From positions 1 through 14,074 of the forward strand of contig DAOWNK010000059.1 of assembly GCA_030642635.1 (NCBI GenBank): a stretch of DNA of 14,074 bases, written 5' to 3'. The position numbers were made by a program, and so were the translations under genes. Shown piece by piece: positions 1 through 6,367 of this stretch (position 1 is its first letter; each line of letters starts with the position of its first letter). Source of the stretch: Pirellulales bacterium (GTDB lineage Bacteria; Planctomycetota; Planctomycetia; Pirellulales; Thermoguttaceae). Below the pieces are notes generated by a model that saw only the letters and a list, made by a program, of their open reading frames with translations, did not search any database and had not been told where the DNA came from.

Positions 1-119
1 AATAAATCAAAACCACATCGAATTCGGGTTTCAAAAACCTTCGATTTGACATCGGCGCTATCCTACGGAGACGAAATCATACATTTTCGTGCTTAAAGAA
101 AACGGCATTTTCCCGAGAA

Positions 120-1487
120 ATCAATTTATTCACAAACTCTCTCGGCTGCAAGGTAAACCAATATGAGACCGAGTACGTCCGCCAGGGGCTTGCCCGGCTG
201 GGGTATCGTGAGCCGGTAGACGGAGAACCGGTCGATCTGTGCATCGTCAATTCGTGTACGGTCACCGCCACCGCCGAGTCGAAAAGCCGCAAGGCGATCC
301 GGCGCCTTGCCCGGGTGCATCCGAACGCCGAGATCATCGTGATGGGCTGTTACGCCGCCCGGTCGGCCGACGAGGCGGCCGAAATGCCCGGGGTGGTCGA
401 GGTGGTCACCGACAAGCGGCGACTTCCCGACCTGCTCGCACGGCGCGGCCTGCTCGATGTGCCCGACGGCATCGACTCGTTCGGCAGCCGGCGCCGTGCG
501 TACGTGAAGGTGCAGGACGGGTGCCGCATGGCGTGCAGCTATTGCATCATACCAAGCACCCGGCCGGTGCCGGTCAGCCGTCCGCCGGACGAGGTGCTCG
601 ATGAGATCGGCCGGCTGACCGACAATGGATATCGCGAGATCGTACTGACCGGCATCCACCTGGGCCACTATGGAGTTTGTAGTGACCGCATTCATGCGGT
701 CTTCCCGGGCACTCAGCCGCGTGGACCCGATGAATCGGGTCACTACGAACAAGTTGGACGAACATTTACGGGAAATCTTGCCCGGCTCGTGCGGCGAATT
801 GTGCTGCTGGACGGAGAATTTCGCGTGCGTATCTCCAGCATCGATGCGGCAGAGGTCACCGACGAGTTGATCGACGTGATGGCGGAGTTTGGCGATCGGG
901 TGTGCCCGCACCTGCACATCTCGATGCAGAGCGGTTCCGACGCGGTGCTGCGGCGGATGAATCGCCGAGTGCCGGCCGGTCAATTCGTCGAACGCTGCAA
1001 GAAGGTCTGCCGCCGGCTGGACCGACCTGCGTTGACGACCGACGTAATGGTTGGTTTTCCGGGCGAGACGGACGCCGATTTTGCGGCCACCTGCCGCGTG
1101 GTCGAGGAAGTGGGTTTCTCGAAGGTGCACGTGTTCCGCTTCAGCCGCCGGGGCGGCACGCCTGCCGCCGACATGCCAGGGCAGGTGCCCGAGGAAGTAA
1201 AGCGGCGTCGTGCCGCAGAACTATCGGAACTGGCCGACAAGCTGCGAAAACAGTACTTCGAGAGTCTGCTGGGCCGACGGTTGCAAGTGCTTGTAGAGTC
1301 GCAACTCGACAAGTGTCCGGAAATGCTCTCCGGCACCTCGGCGCGCTACGCACCGGTCGAGTTGCCCGGCTCAGTGGAGTTGATCGGCCGACTGGTGACT
1401 GTCGTCGCCGGTGTGGTGGTAGGCGGGCGAATTCGCGCCGCTATACCTGTACCACACCGGCGGGACGCCGGTGCCACTGACACCTGA
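120..1487 (+). CDS. mtaB: tRNA (t6A37) methylthiotransferase, MtaB family; start unresolved, disturbed by repeats
   Basis: Radical SAM enzyme expected to convert t6A to ms2t6A at position 37 of tRNAs reading ANN codons. Domain order fits the family. An N-terminal UPF0004 part has three cluster cysteines in LGCKVNQYE (147-149), NSCTV and MGCYA. The radical SAM CxxxCxxC has cysteine codons at 522, 534 and 543. A C-terminal TRAM-like part ends near RIRAA (about 1440). The frame is open from 6 to 1487, yet no ATG, GTG or TTG lies in frame before the conserved LGCKVN. I place the start at the ATC at 120 because it gives the usual family distance to LGC. AAG at 96 is one base from ATG and is the other candidate; ATG 315 would remove essential cysteines. 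A 76-base double-hairpin element (675-750) is read through in frame and adds extra residues after GHYG. The last 10-12 residues (HRRDAGATDT) come from a palindromic repeat and the heptamer array. It may be functional or decaying. Confidence 0.85.
   Translation: MNLFTNSLGCKVNQYETEYVRQGLARLGYREPVDGEPVDLCIVNSCTVTATAESKSRKAIRRLARVHPNAEIIVMGCYAARSADEAAEMPGVVEVVTDKRRLPDLLARRGLLDVPDGIDSFGSRRRAYVKVQDGCRMACSYCIIPSTRPVPVSRPPDEVLDEIGRLTDNGYREIVLTGIHLGHYGVCSDRIHAVFPGTQPRGPDESGHYEQVGRTFTGNLARLVRRIVLLDGEFRVRISSIDAAEVTDELIDVMAEFGDRVCPHLHISMQSGSDAVLRRMNRRVPAGQFVERCKKVCRRLDRPALTTDVMVGFPGETDADFAATCRVVEEVGFSKVHVFRFSRRGGTPAADMPGQVPEEVKRRRAAELSELADKLRKQYFESLLGRRLQVLVESQLDKCPEMLSGTSARYAPVELPGSVELIGRLVTVVAGVVVGGRIRAAIPVPHRRDAGATDT
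675..750. repeat. Double-hairpin (REPIN-like) element, GTAGTGACC family, inserted in mtaB
   Basis: Outer arms GTTTGTAGTGACC (675-687) and its near-perfect complement GGTCACTACGAAC (738-750, one mismatch) enclose two perfect 18-nt palindromes with 8-bp arms and 2-nt loops: GACCGCATTCATGCGGTC (684-701) and GACCCGATGAATCGGGTC (724-741). The element lies inside the methylthiotransferase frame and contains no stop in that frame, so it is translated as VCSDRIHAVF... between GHYG and NLARLV. The structure resembles the REP doublets (REPINs) moved in trans by RAYT transposases. No transposase is present here, so mobility is inference. Confidence 0.85.
1455..1478. repeat. Single palindromic repeat, CACCGGCG family, forming the end of mtaB
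   Basis: The palindrome CACCGGCGGGACGCCGGTG (1455-1473, 8-bp arms, 3-nt loop) plus the following CCACT is identical over 24 bases to 4222-4245 and, inverted, to 4163-4186. Here it is a single unit. It is read as the C-terminal HRRDAGAT of the methylthiotransferase. Confidence 0.9.
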
Positions 1488-1574
1488 TAGCTGACACCTG
1501 ATAGCTGACACCTGATAGCTGACACCTGATAGCTGACACCTGATAGCTGACACCTGATAGCTGACACCTGATAG
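1477..1574. repeat. Tandem array of 14-bp units (paired heptamers), 7 copies
   Basis: Seven exact copies of CTGACACCTGATAG begin at 1477, 1491, 1505, 1519, 1533, 1547 and 1561. A degenerate tail (CTGACAGCTAAAAG) follows at 1575-1588. Each unit is two heptamers, CTGACAC and CTGATAG. The array resembles the short tandemly repeated repetitive (STRR) heptamers known from cyanobacterial genomes and is related to the arrays at 7177-7218 and 7329-7370. It supplies the stop codon of mtaB (TGA, 1485-1487) and ends directly at the 3' end of the tRNA gene. Confidence 0.95.
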
Positions 1575-1588
1575 CTGACAGCTAAAAG

Positions 1589-1660
1589 CTACCCGGCCAG
1601 GACTTGAACCTGGAACGAGGGAACCAAAATCCCTTGTGTTGCCAATTACACCACCGGGTA
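1589..1660 (-). tRNA. tRNA-Gln (anticodon UUG)
   Basis: Read on the minus strand, the 72 nt fold as a full cloverleaf. The acceptor stem is TACCCGG/CCGGGTA, the D stem GTGT/ACAC and the anticodon stem AGGGA/TCCCT. The loop TTTTGGT gives anticodon TTG. The variable loop has 4 nt, and the T arm is CCAGG-TTCAAGT-CCTGG. The U1-A72 pair and G73 discriminator are the usual bacterial tRNA-Gln identity features. CCA is not encoded. The gene sits downstream of the pseudopilin terminator, so it probably has its own promoter, which I cannot place. The heptamer array starts immediately at its 3' end. Confidence 0.95.
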
Positions 1661-1692
1661 GTGGGTGGAGATGCGACACGACAGTGTAATAA

Positions 1693-1730
1693 AAAAGGCC
1701 GCTTACGCCAAGTGGCGAGAGCGGCCTTTT
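1693..1730 (-). terminator. Intrinsic terminator of the pseudopilin gene
   Basis: The perfect 11-bp stem AAAAGGCCGCT (1693-1703) / AGCGGCCTTTT (1720-1730) has a nested CGCCA-AG-TGGCG hairpin at 1706-1717. On the minus strand it is followed by a T-rich tract, TTTTTTATTA. It lies about 30 bases after the pseudopilin stop codon and before the tRNA gene. Confidence 0.9.
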
Positions 1731-1759
1731 AGACGGTATATTCGCAGAAGAAGATGTTC

Positions 1760-2206
1760 TTACTGATACCACTCTGTGTTGTTAGGATAGAAATCGCCGG
1801 TCGACTTGTCGTACTGCCAGCCGTAGTTACCGGTAACCACGGCGGTCGGCTCGGTGCCATCGGTGGCCACCGCGACAATGGCGTTGTGACTGTTGAAGGG
1901 GTTCTCCGGGATATCGCCTTGGATGTACGGTCCGTAGTCGCCGTTAGGATCAAGTGTACCGTCGATCTTGGTTTTTCCCGTCATTTGCGCGGCAAAAGTG
2001 GTGGCAGACGTGGGCACTTTGCTCGCGTGGTGTGCCTTGTACATCTCAATCTGAGAGCGAATGGTGTGCAGATTGAACTTCAGCGAGCTTTCCTTGGCGT
2101 TCCTGGTGGACTCGGAAAACTGCGGAATGATGGTAGCGGCCAGCACCGCCATGATGATCACGACGATCAACACCTCGATCAGAGTAAAGGCGTTTTTGTT
2201 TCTCAT
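1760..2206 (-). CDS. Type II secretion/type IV pilin-like pseudopilin (GspG-like)
   Basis: 148-residue protein with a class III (prepilin) leader: the short basic MRNKNA is followed by FTLIEVLIVVIIMAVLAATIIP, a hydrophobic helix with the conserved Glu at +5. Cleavage by a PilD-type peptidase is expected between Ala6 and Phe7; Ala at -1 replaces the usual Gly. The globular part has a GspG-like layout, with an alpha-helical SLKFNLHTIRSQIEMYKAHH followed by a GPYIQGDIPENPF segment and a Gly/Trp/Tyr-rich end (GNYGWQYDKSTGDFYPN). The ATG at 2206 is preceded by AAGGAAC with 8 nt spacing. The gene stands alone with its own terminator. No secretion ATPase, peptidase or other pseudopilin is nearby, so it may serve an assembly system encoded elsewhere. 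Confidence 0.9.
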   Translation of the reverse strand: MRNKNAFTLIEVLIVVIIMAVLAATIIPQFSESTRNAKESSLKFNLHTIRSQIEMYKAHHASKVPTSATTFAAQMTGKTKIDGTLDPNGDYGPYIQGDIPENPFNSHNAIVAVATDGTEPTAVVTGNYGWQYDKSTGDFYPNNTEWYQ

Positions 2207-2715
2207 GACAACTTGTTCCTTTGTTTTGAAACGTGTTTGTGGTTATTGAGCTTGACTTTGCAAGTCCGCCCGCTGAACCGATATTATTGGCTCTGCCCGC
2301 TACTTTTACTTAGGTTGCAACGGATGTTGGGCAAGGAAAAGTTTTCCGTTTGGCGAGGATTTTCGCTCAGACAACGTATTAGTCGGTTAGTGCGGAGTAG
2401 TTACAGTCGAACGTGTAGGTTCATGCCGCCCATTGGGGGTGAGAAACGGCGGCTAAACGGACTGCAAAGTATTACACGGATTTTGGCAATATGACCATTG
2501 AAACCGGTTGTGCGGGACGTTGACCCTTAAATCTTGCGAATCGCATATTTTGCCTCTATGTTCTATTTCACGTAGACACTTTATCGTGACGATGTTTTGT
2601 GATGCCAAGCGGTTGTATAGCCAGTTTGGGTCGTTTGCATGGCTGCAGAAAAATCAGCGGGCAGCGTGCTTTCGGCGGGGTGGCCAAGGTGCGTGAACTG
2701 CGCAGACCGAATAGA

Positions 2716-2745
2716 TTGTATGCGGCCTGCCGGTCAGCCTTAATA
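2716..2745 (+). promoter_or_regulatory. Possible sigma-70-like promoter of the YTV gene
   Basis: TTGTAT (2716-2721) and TTAATA (2740-2745) are separated by 18 nt and lie about 46 bases upstream of the ATG at 2792. The match to the consensus is only moderate and planctomycete promoters are poorly defined, so this is a weak call. Confidence 0.25.
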
Positions 2746-2775
2746 GACCAGTTCCATTCGTTACCCGTGGTATCT

Positions 2776-2784
2776 AAAAAGGAG
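2776..2784 (+). promoter_or_regulatory. Ribosome binding site that decides the YTV start
   Basis: AAAAAGGAG ends 7 nt before the ATG at 2792. The in-frame GTG at 2789 would leave only 4 nt, and the ATG at 2787 is followed at once by TGA, so 2792 is the preferred start. Confidence 0.75.
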
Positions 2785-2791
2785 ACATGTG

Positions 2792-4078
2792 ATGAAAAAG
2801 TTGTTGATAGGTGTATCGCTTGTTGCAGCGATACTGCTCAGTGTGGCTGCCAGCACGGCCAGCGCCTGCTATTGTGGCGTGGCACGGTGTCGTTGCTGTA
2901 AGCCGGCTTGCTGCGAAATGCAGTGTCACACGGTCATGAAGACCTGCAAACAGATCGTCTATGAAAAGCAGCAACACACCTGCTACAAGACGTGCTACGA
3001 GCGGGTATGCGTTCCAAAGACCGTCCAGTGCGTGAAGTACGTCCCGGAGACCAGATACCGCGAGTGCTGTTACACGGTGTGCAAGCCCGTCTGGGAAACC
3101 CGGATGCGGACCTGCAATTACACGGTCTGCAAGCCGGTCTATGAAACCCGGACGAAGAACATCTGTTACACGGTGTGCAAGCCGGTTTGGGAAACCCGAA
3201 ACAAGAACATCTGCTACACGGTGTGCAAGCCGGTCTACGAGACCCGAACCAAGAATATCTGCTATACCGTGTGCAAGCCGGTCTGGGAAACCCGGACCAA
3301 GGACATCTGCTACACGGTGTGCAAGCCGGTTTACGAGACCCGCTGTCGCGAGTGCTGCTATACCGTGTGCAAGCCGGTGCACTACACCAAGACGGTCAAG
3401 GTGTGTTCCGGCCACTGGGAGACTCGCCAGGTAGAGTGTTGTGCTCCGGCGGCGTGCGAGCCTGCCTGCTGCGAACCTGCTTGCTGCAAGCCGGCCTGCT
3501 GCGCCCCGGTCACACAGTGCCGTGTCTGGGTTCCGGAGGTCATCGAAAAGCAGGTTCAGTGCGTGAAGTACGTGCGTGAGACCTGTGTAAAGAAGATCCC
3601 ATATACCGTCTGCAAGATGGTGCCAGAACAACGCGTAAAGACCTGCACGTACAAGGTTTGCAAGATGGTATCCGAGCAGCGAGTTCGGACCTGCACCTAC
3701 AAGGTCTGCAAGATGGTGCCCGAGCAGCGCGTTCGGACCTGCACCTACAAGGTCTGCAAGATGGTGCCGGAACAGCGCGTAAAGACCTGCACCTACAAGG
3801 TTTGCAAGATCGTGCGTGAATGCCACACCAAGCAGATTCCCTACAAGGTCTGCAAGATGGTGCAGCAGACTTGCACGAAGACGGTTCCTTACACGGTGTG
3901 CAAGCCGGTCCACTACACGAAGACGATAACCTGCACGAAGCTGGTGCCGAGGAAGGTCGCCCACACGGTCACCCGCTGTGTGCCGCGCGTGGTGTGCAAG
4001 CAGGTGCCGGTGAAGGTATGTTGCCCGGTGCCGTGTTGTTGCGAGCCGGCATGTTGCGAGCCGGCCTGCGGTAACTGA
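2792..4078 (+). CDS. Secreted cysteine-rich YTV-repeat protein, probable cell-envelope structural protein
   Basis: 428 residues with an N-terminal signal peptide (MKKLLIGVSLVAAILLSVA, likely cut at ASA|C near residue 25). About 67 residues, 16 percent, are cysteine. Two blocks of 16-residue repeats are visible. The first (about residues 90-205) has CYTVCKPV(W/Y)ETRxKNI units in which W and Y largely alternate. The second (about 265-370) has CTYKVCKMVPEQRVRT units. They are separated by a CEPACC/CKPACC cluster that recurs at the C-terminus. The YTVCKPV motif matches the YTV family described in Rhodopirellula baltica, giant cysteine-rich planctomycete proteins. A disulfide-linked envelope or wall role is inference. 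Strong ribosome site upstream, strong terminator downstream, monocistronic. The repeats could also be a metal-binding array. Confidence 0.88.
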   Translation: MKKLLIGVSLVAAILLSVAASTASACYCGVARCRCCKPACCEMQCHTVMKTCKQIVYEKQQHTCYKTCYERVCVPKTVQCVKYVPETRYRECCYTVCKPVWETRMRTCNYTVCKPVYETRTKNICYTVCKPVWETRNKNICYTVCKPVYETRTKNICYTVCKPVWETRTKDICYTVCKPVYETRCRECCYTVCKPVHYTKTVKVCSGHWETRQVECCAPAACEPACCEPACCKPACCAPVTQCRVWVPEVIEKQVQCVKYVRETCVKKIPYTVCKMVPEQRVKTCTYKVCKMVSEQRVRTCTYKVCKMVPEQRVRTCTYKVCKMVPEQRVKTCTYKVCKIVRECHTKQIPYKVCKMVQQTCTKTVPYTVCKPVHYTKTITCTKLVPRKVAHTVTRCVPRVVCKQVPVKVCCPVPCCCEPACCEPACGN

Positions 4079-4115
4079 TCCACCGGACAACGGAAGGTCT
4101 GGTCTAGCTAATGAT

Positions 4116-4155
4116 CGGCGGTCCAACCCATTGTGGTTGGGCCGCCGTTTTTTTT
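4116..4155 (+). terminator. Intrinsic terminator of the YTV gene
   Basis: The 13-bp stem CGGCGGTCCAACC (4116-4128) / GGTTGGGCCGCCG (4135-4147) has one G-U pair and a 6-nt loop, followed by eight T (4148-4155). It lies 37 bases after the stop codon. Confidence 0.95.
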
Positions 4156-4162
4156 GTGGTGT

Positions 4163-4245
4163 AGTGGCACCGGCGTCCCGCCGGTGTGACGTAACTCATG
4201 GTAACGCCCATACTTATGTACCACCGGCGGGACGCCGGTGCCACT
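4163..4245. repeat. Double-hairpin element, CACCGGCG family, inverted pair
   Basis: Two perfect 24-base inverted copies (4163-4186 and 4222-4245) are separated by 35 bases. Each contains a 19-nt palindrome with 8-bp arms and a 3-nt loop (4168-4186 and 4222-4240), and the outer ends are AGTGG/CCACT. The right copy is identical to 1455-1478 at the end of mtaB. The pair follows the YTV terminator by 7 bases. The arrangement is that of a REP doublet (REPIN/BIME). Confidence 0.92.
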
Positions 4246-4391
4246 GTGTTTTCATTGATATTACCACTAAATTCAATGGTATTGGTGCTTGCCCCGCCGC
4301 TACACGACATAAATAAATTCCCGCCGCGATTGCTCTTGCCCCGTTTTGCGTACTTTTCTATACTGCCTCCCCCGCATTTTATGTTTGGTTT

Positions 4392-4400
4392 AAGGAGGAA
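4392..4400 (+). promoter_or_regulatory. Strong ribosome binding site of the isomerase gene
   Basis: AAGGAGGAA ends 5 nt before the ATG at 4406, close to a perfect Shine-Dalgarno sequence. The gene was evidently built for efficient translation despite its internal stop. Confidence 0.85.
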
Positions 4401-4405
4401 CCGAA

Positions 4406-6310
4406 ATGACCCGAACTCGAAAACGGCTTGCGGCAATTCTCGGCGGACTAACTGTGATAGCCGCCTGTGTGGCGATCCGGTACTATTGGGGGGCAGAGTT
4501 GGCCAGTGCCGATCCGCCGCGTCAAACCGCCGCCATCAAGGCAACACGTTCCGCGACTGCCAAAACCCGCTCCGGCGGCGCCGCCGCGTCGAAAAAATCG
4601 CAAAAGCTGCATATCGTCGCCACGGTAAACGGACGCCAAATCACCCGCGATGAGCTTGGCCGCGAGTGTCTACGCCACTACGGCGAAAAGGGGCTGGAGT
4701 ACGTGGTCAACAAGCACCTGATCTCCCAGGAGTGCAAACGTCGCGGCATTACGATAAGCCGCGTTGAAGTCAACGCCGAGATCGAGCGGATGGCCCGGCG
4801 GTTCGGGCTGCCGAGGGAGCAGTGGCTGAAAATGCTGCGTCAGGAGCGGGGTATCAACCCGGCCCAATACGCCGCCGATATTGTTTGGCCCACCTTGGCG
4901 CTGCGTCGGCTGGCCGGCCGACGGCTGGAGGTTACCCACGAGGAACTGCATCGGGCGTAGGAGACGAAGTACGGCCCTGCGGTCCGTGCCAGGCTGATTG
5001 CCTGCAATGACATCGAGACGGCCAAGCGGTTGCGCGCCGACGCGGTTGCCGACCCGGAACAGTTCGGCAATCTGGCCAAGAAGAATTCGGTAGACACGCC
5101 CAGCGCAGCCGCAAAGGGTCTTATCCAGCCGATCCGCAAGCACGGCAGTTACAAGCAGATCGAACAGGCGGCATTCGGGATGTCCGACGGCGAGATATCC
5201 GAGGTCATCGTGGCCGGTGGACAGTACGTCATCCTCAAGCGCGAGGGGCTTTTGCCCGGCGCAAAATCAGTCAATTTCGAGCAGGTCGAGCCTGAGCTGA
5301 AAGAAATGATCCGCGAGGTGAAGTTGCGAAAGGTCGCCGACAAAATCTTCACTAAGCTGCAAGAGGACGCCAAGGTGCGAAACGTGCTTAACGACCCCGA
5401 AGCCGCCCGTGCAATGCCCGGCGCCGCCGCGCTGGTCAACGGACACCGCATTACATTGGCGCAACTGGCCGAGCAGTGCATCGAGCGGCACGGCCGGGAA
5501 GTGCTCAAAGGGACCATAAACCGTAAGCTGATCGAGTTGGCCTGCGAGAAACAAAACATTCAGGTAACCCGCGAGGAGATCGATCGGGAGATCGTCCGCG
5601 CGGCGTCCATCTCGGTCAAGCCGAAGGCGGACGGATCGCCCGACGTTCAGGCGTGGCTGAAGCTGGCCACCAAGCAACAAGGCGTTTCGGAGGAGGTGTA
5701 TCGTCGCGACTCGGTCTGGCCGTCGGTCGCGCTGGAAAAACTCGTCGGCGATAAGGTGCAGGTTGACAAGGATGATTTACGTAAGGGCTACGAGGCGAAC
5801 TACGGCCCCAGGGTCAGATGCCGGGCGATCGTGATGAAGAACCTCCGCCGTGCGAACGAGGTTTGGGAAAAGGCCAGAGAGAACCCGACCGCCGAGTATT
5901 TCGGCGAGTTAGCCGAGCAGTATTCGTCCGAGCCGAGCAGCCGTGCGCTGCACGGCGAGGTGCCGCCGATAAAAAAGCACGGCGGGCAGCCGCTGCTGGA
6001 AAAGGAAGCGTTTGCGCTGAAGCCTGGCGAAATATCCGGTGTGATCCAGGTGGGCGAGTTCTACGTCATACTCTTCTGCGAAGGCTACACCACCCCGACC
6101 GAGCTTAACTTCGAGGAGGTCCGCAAGTTGATCTACGAGGACATCTACGAGAAAAAACAACGGTTGGCTATGGCGAAGTATTTTCAGTATTTGAAAGATA
6201 ACGCGACGATCGACAATTTTCTGGCCGGCACGAGTCATCGACCGAAGAAGCCCACCGGCCTACGGCCGCCGGCACACCTGCCCACCTTACGGCAAGTGCC
6301 TGGCGCGTGA
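4406..6310 (+). pseudogene. SurA/PpiC-type peptidyl-prolyl isomerase, duplicated domains, interrupted by in-frame TAG at codon 185
   Basis: One continuous frame of 634 sense positions is broken only by TAG at 4958-4960. An N-terminal signal or anchor (MTRTRKRLAAILGGLTVIAA) directs it across the membrane. It has two similar halves. A SurA-N-like region (about 70-180) and a parvulin rotamase domain (about 188-285) are followed by a second SurA-N-like region (about 340-455) and a second rotamase domain (about 465-560). The family folds or escorts exported envelope proteins. The halves align across the stop: EELHRA-stop-ETKYG against DDLRKG-Y-EANYG, so TAG stands where the second half has Tyr, one base change from a Tyr codon. 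Without readthrough, a 184-residue fragment lacking rotamase activity is made. No good restart follows; TTG at 5030 has no clear ribosome site and would lack the signal peptide. Alternatives are readthrough or a sequencing error. The last 25 residues are Pro/Arg rich. Confidence 0.85.
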
Positions 6311-6317
6311 TCCATAA

Positions 6318-6367
6318 AGCCGCTTGCGGCTTCGCAGTACACTTACCCTGCGAAGCCGCAAGCGGCT
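6318..6367. repeat. Perfect 20-bp inverted repeat between convergent genes; possible bidirectional terminator
   Basis: AGCCGCTTGCGGCTTCGCAG (6318-6337) and its exact complement (6348-6367) flank a 10-nt loop. Each arm also forms its own small hairpin, GCCGC-TT-GCGGC or GCCGC-AA-GCGGC, so the element is again a double hairpin. It starts 8 bases after the isomerase stop and supplies two bases of the stop codon of the minus-strand gene (TAG, 6366-6368). It probably ends transcription from both sides, although a T tract is visible only weakly on the plus side. Confidence 0.85.

Larger units (their letters stand above)
2207..2791. other. 585-base gene-free region between divergent genes
   Basis: I see no convincing gene here. 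The reading frames present are short and lack ribosome sites or recognisable sequence. It must contain the 5' regions of the pseudopilin (- strand) and the YTV protein (+ strand). CGGCGGCTAAACG at 2447-2459 matches the arm of the double hairpin at 7268-7280 over 13 bases but has no hairpin of its own. Confidence 0.6.

Noticed and set aside
126..1130. 334-codon open frame antisense to mtaB
   Set aside because: It is a shadow of the conserved radical SAM gene; it has no domain or ribosome site.
1477..1574. CRISPR-like array
   Set aside because: The 14-bp units follow each other without unique spacers; it is a simple tandem repeat.
1371..1772. Minus-strand frame through the heptamer array and tRNA
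   Set aside because: It reads across a clear tRNA gene and terminator; the repetitive peptide is a product of the array.
2351..2367. Sigma-54-like promoter (TGGCGAG...TTCGC)
   Set aside because: The -12 element is wrong, and the position more than 400 bases before the YTV start makes it unconvincing.
2508..2901. Short plus-strand frames in the gap before the YTV gene
   Set aside because: There is no ribosome site and no recognisable composition; one runs over the YTV start in another frame.
2774..4126. 450-codon open frame antisense to the YTV gene
   Set aside because: It mirrors the repeats and codon bias of the YTV gene, has no ribosome site, and translates to a low-complexity string of RLAH units. 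The plus strand has signal peptide, ribosome site and terminator.
4958..4960. TAG read as pyrrolysine because a corrinoid-type methyltransferase is nearby
   Set aside because: The site aligns with Tyr in the second half of the same protein, and TAG ends at least three other genes here (10959-10961, 11696-11698 and 6366-6368), so general recoding is unlikely.
5030..6310. Second half of the isomerase as an independent gene from TTG at 5030
   Set aside because: It has no good ribosome site, starts inside a rotamase domain and lacks a signal peptide. The frame is continuous with the upstream part.
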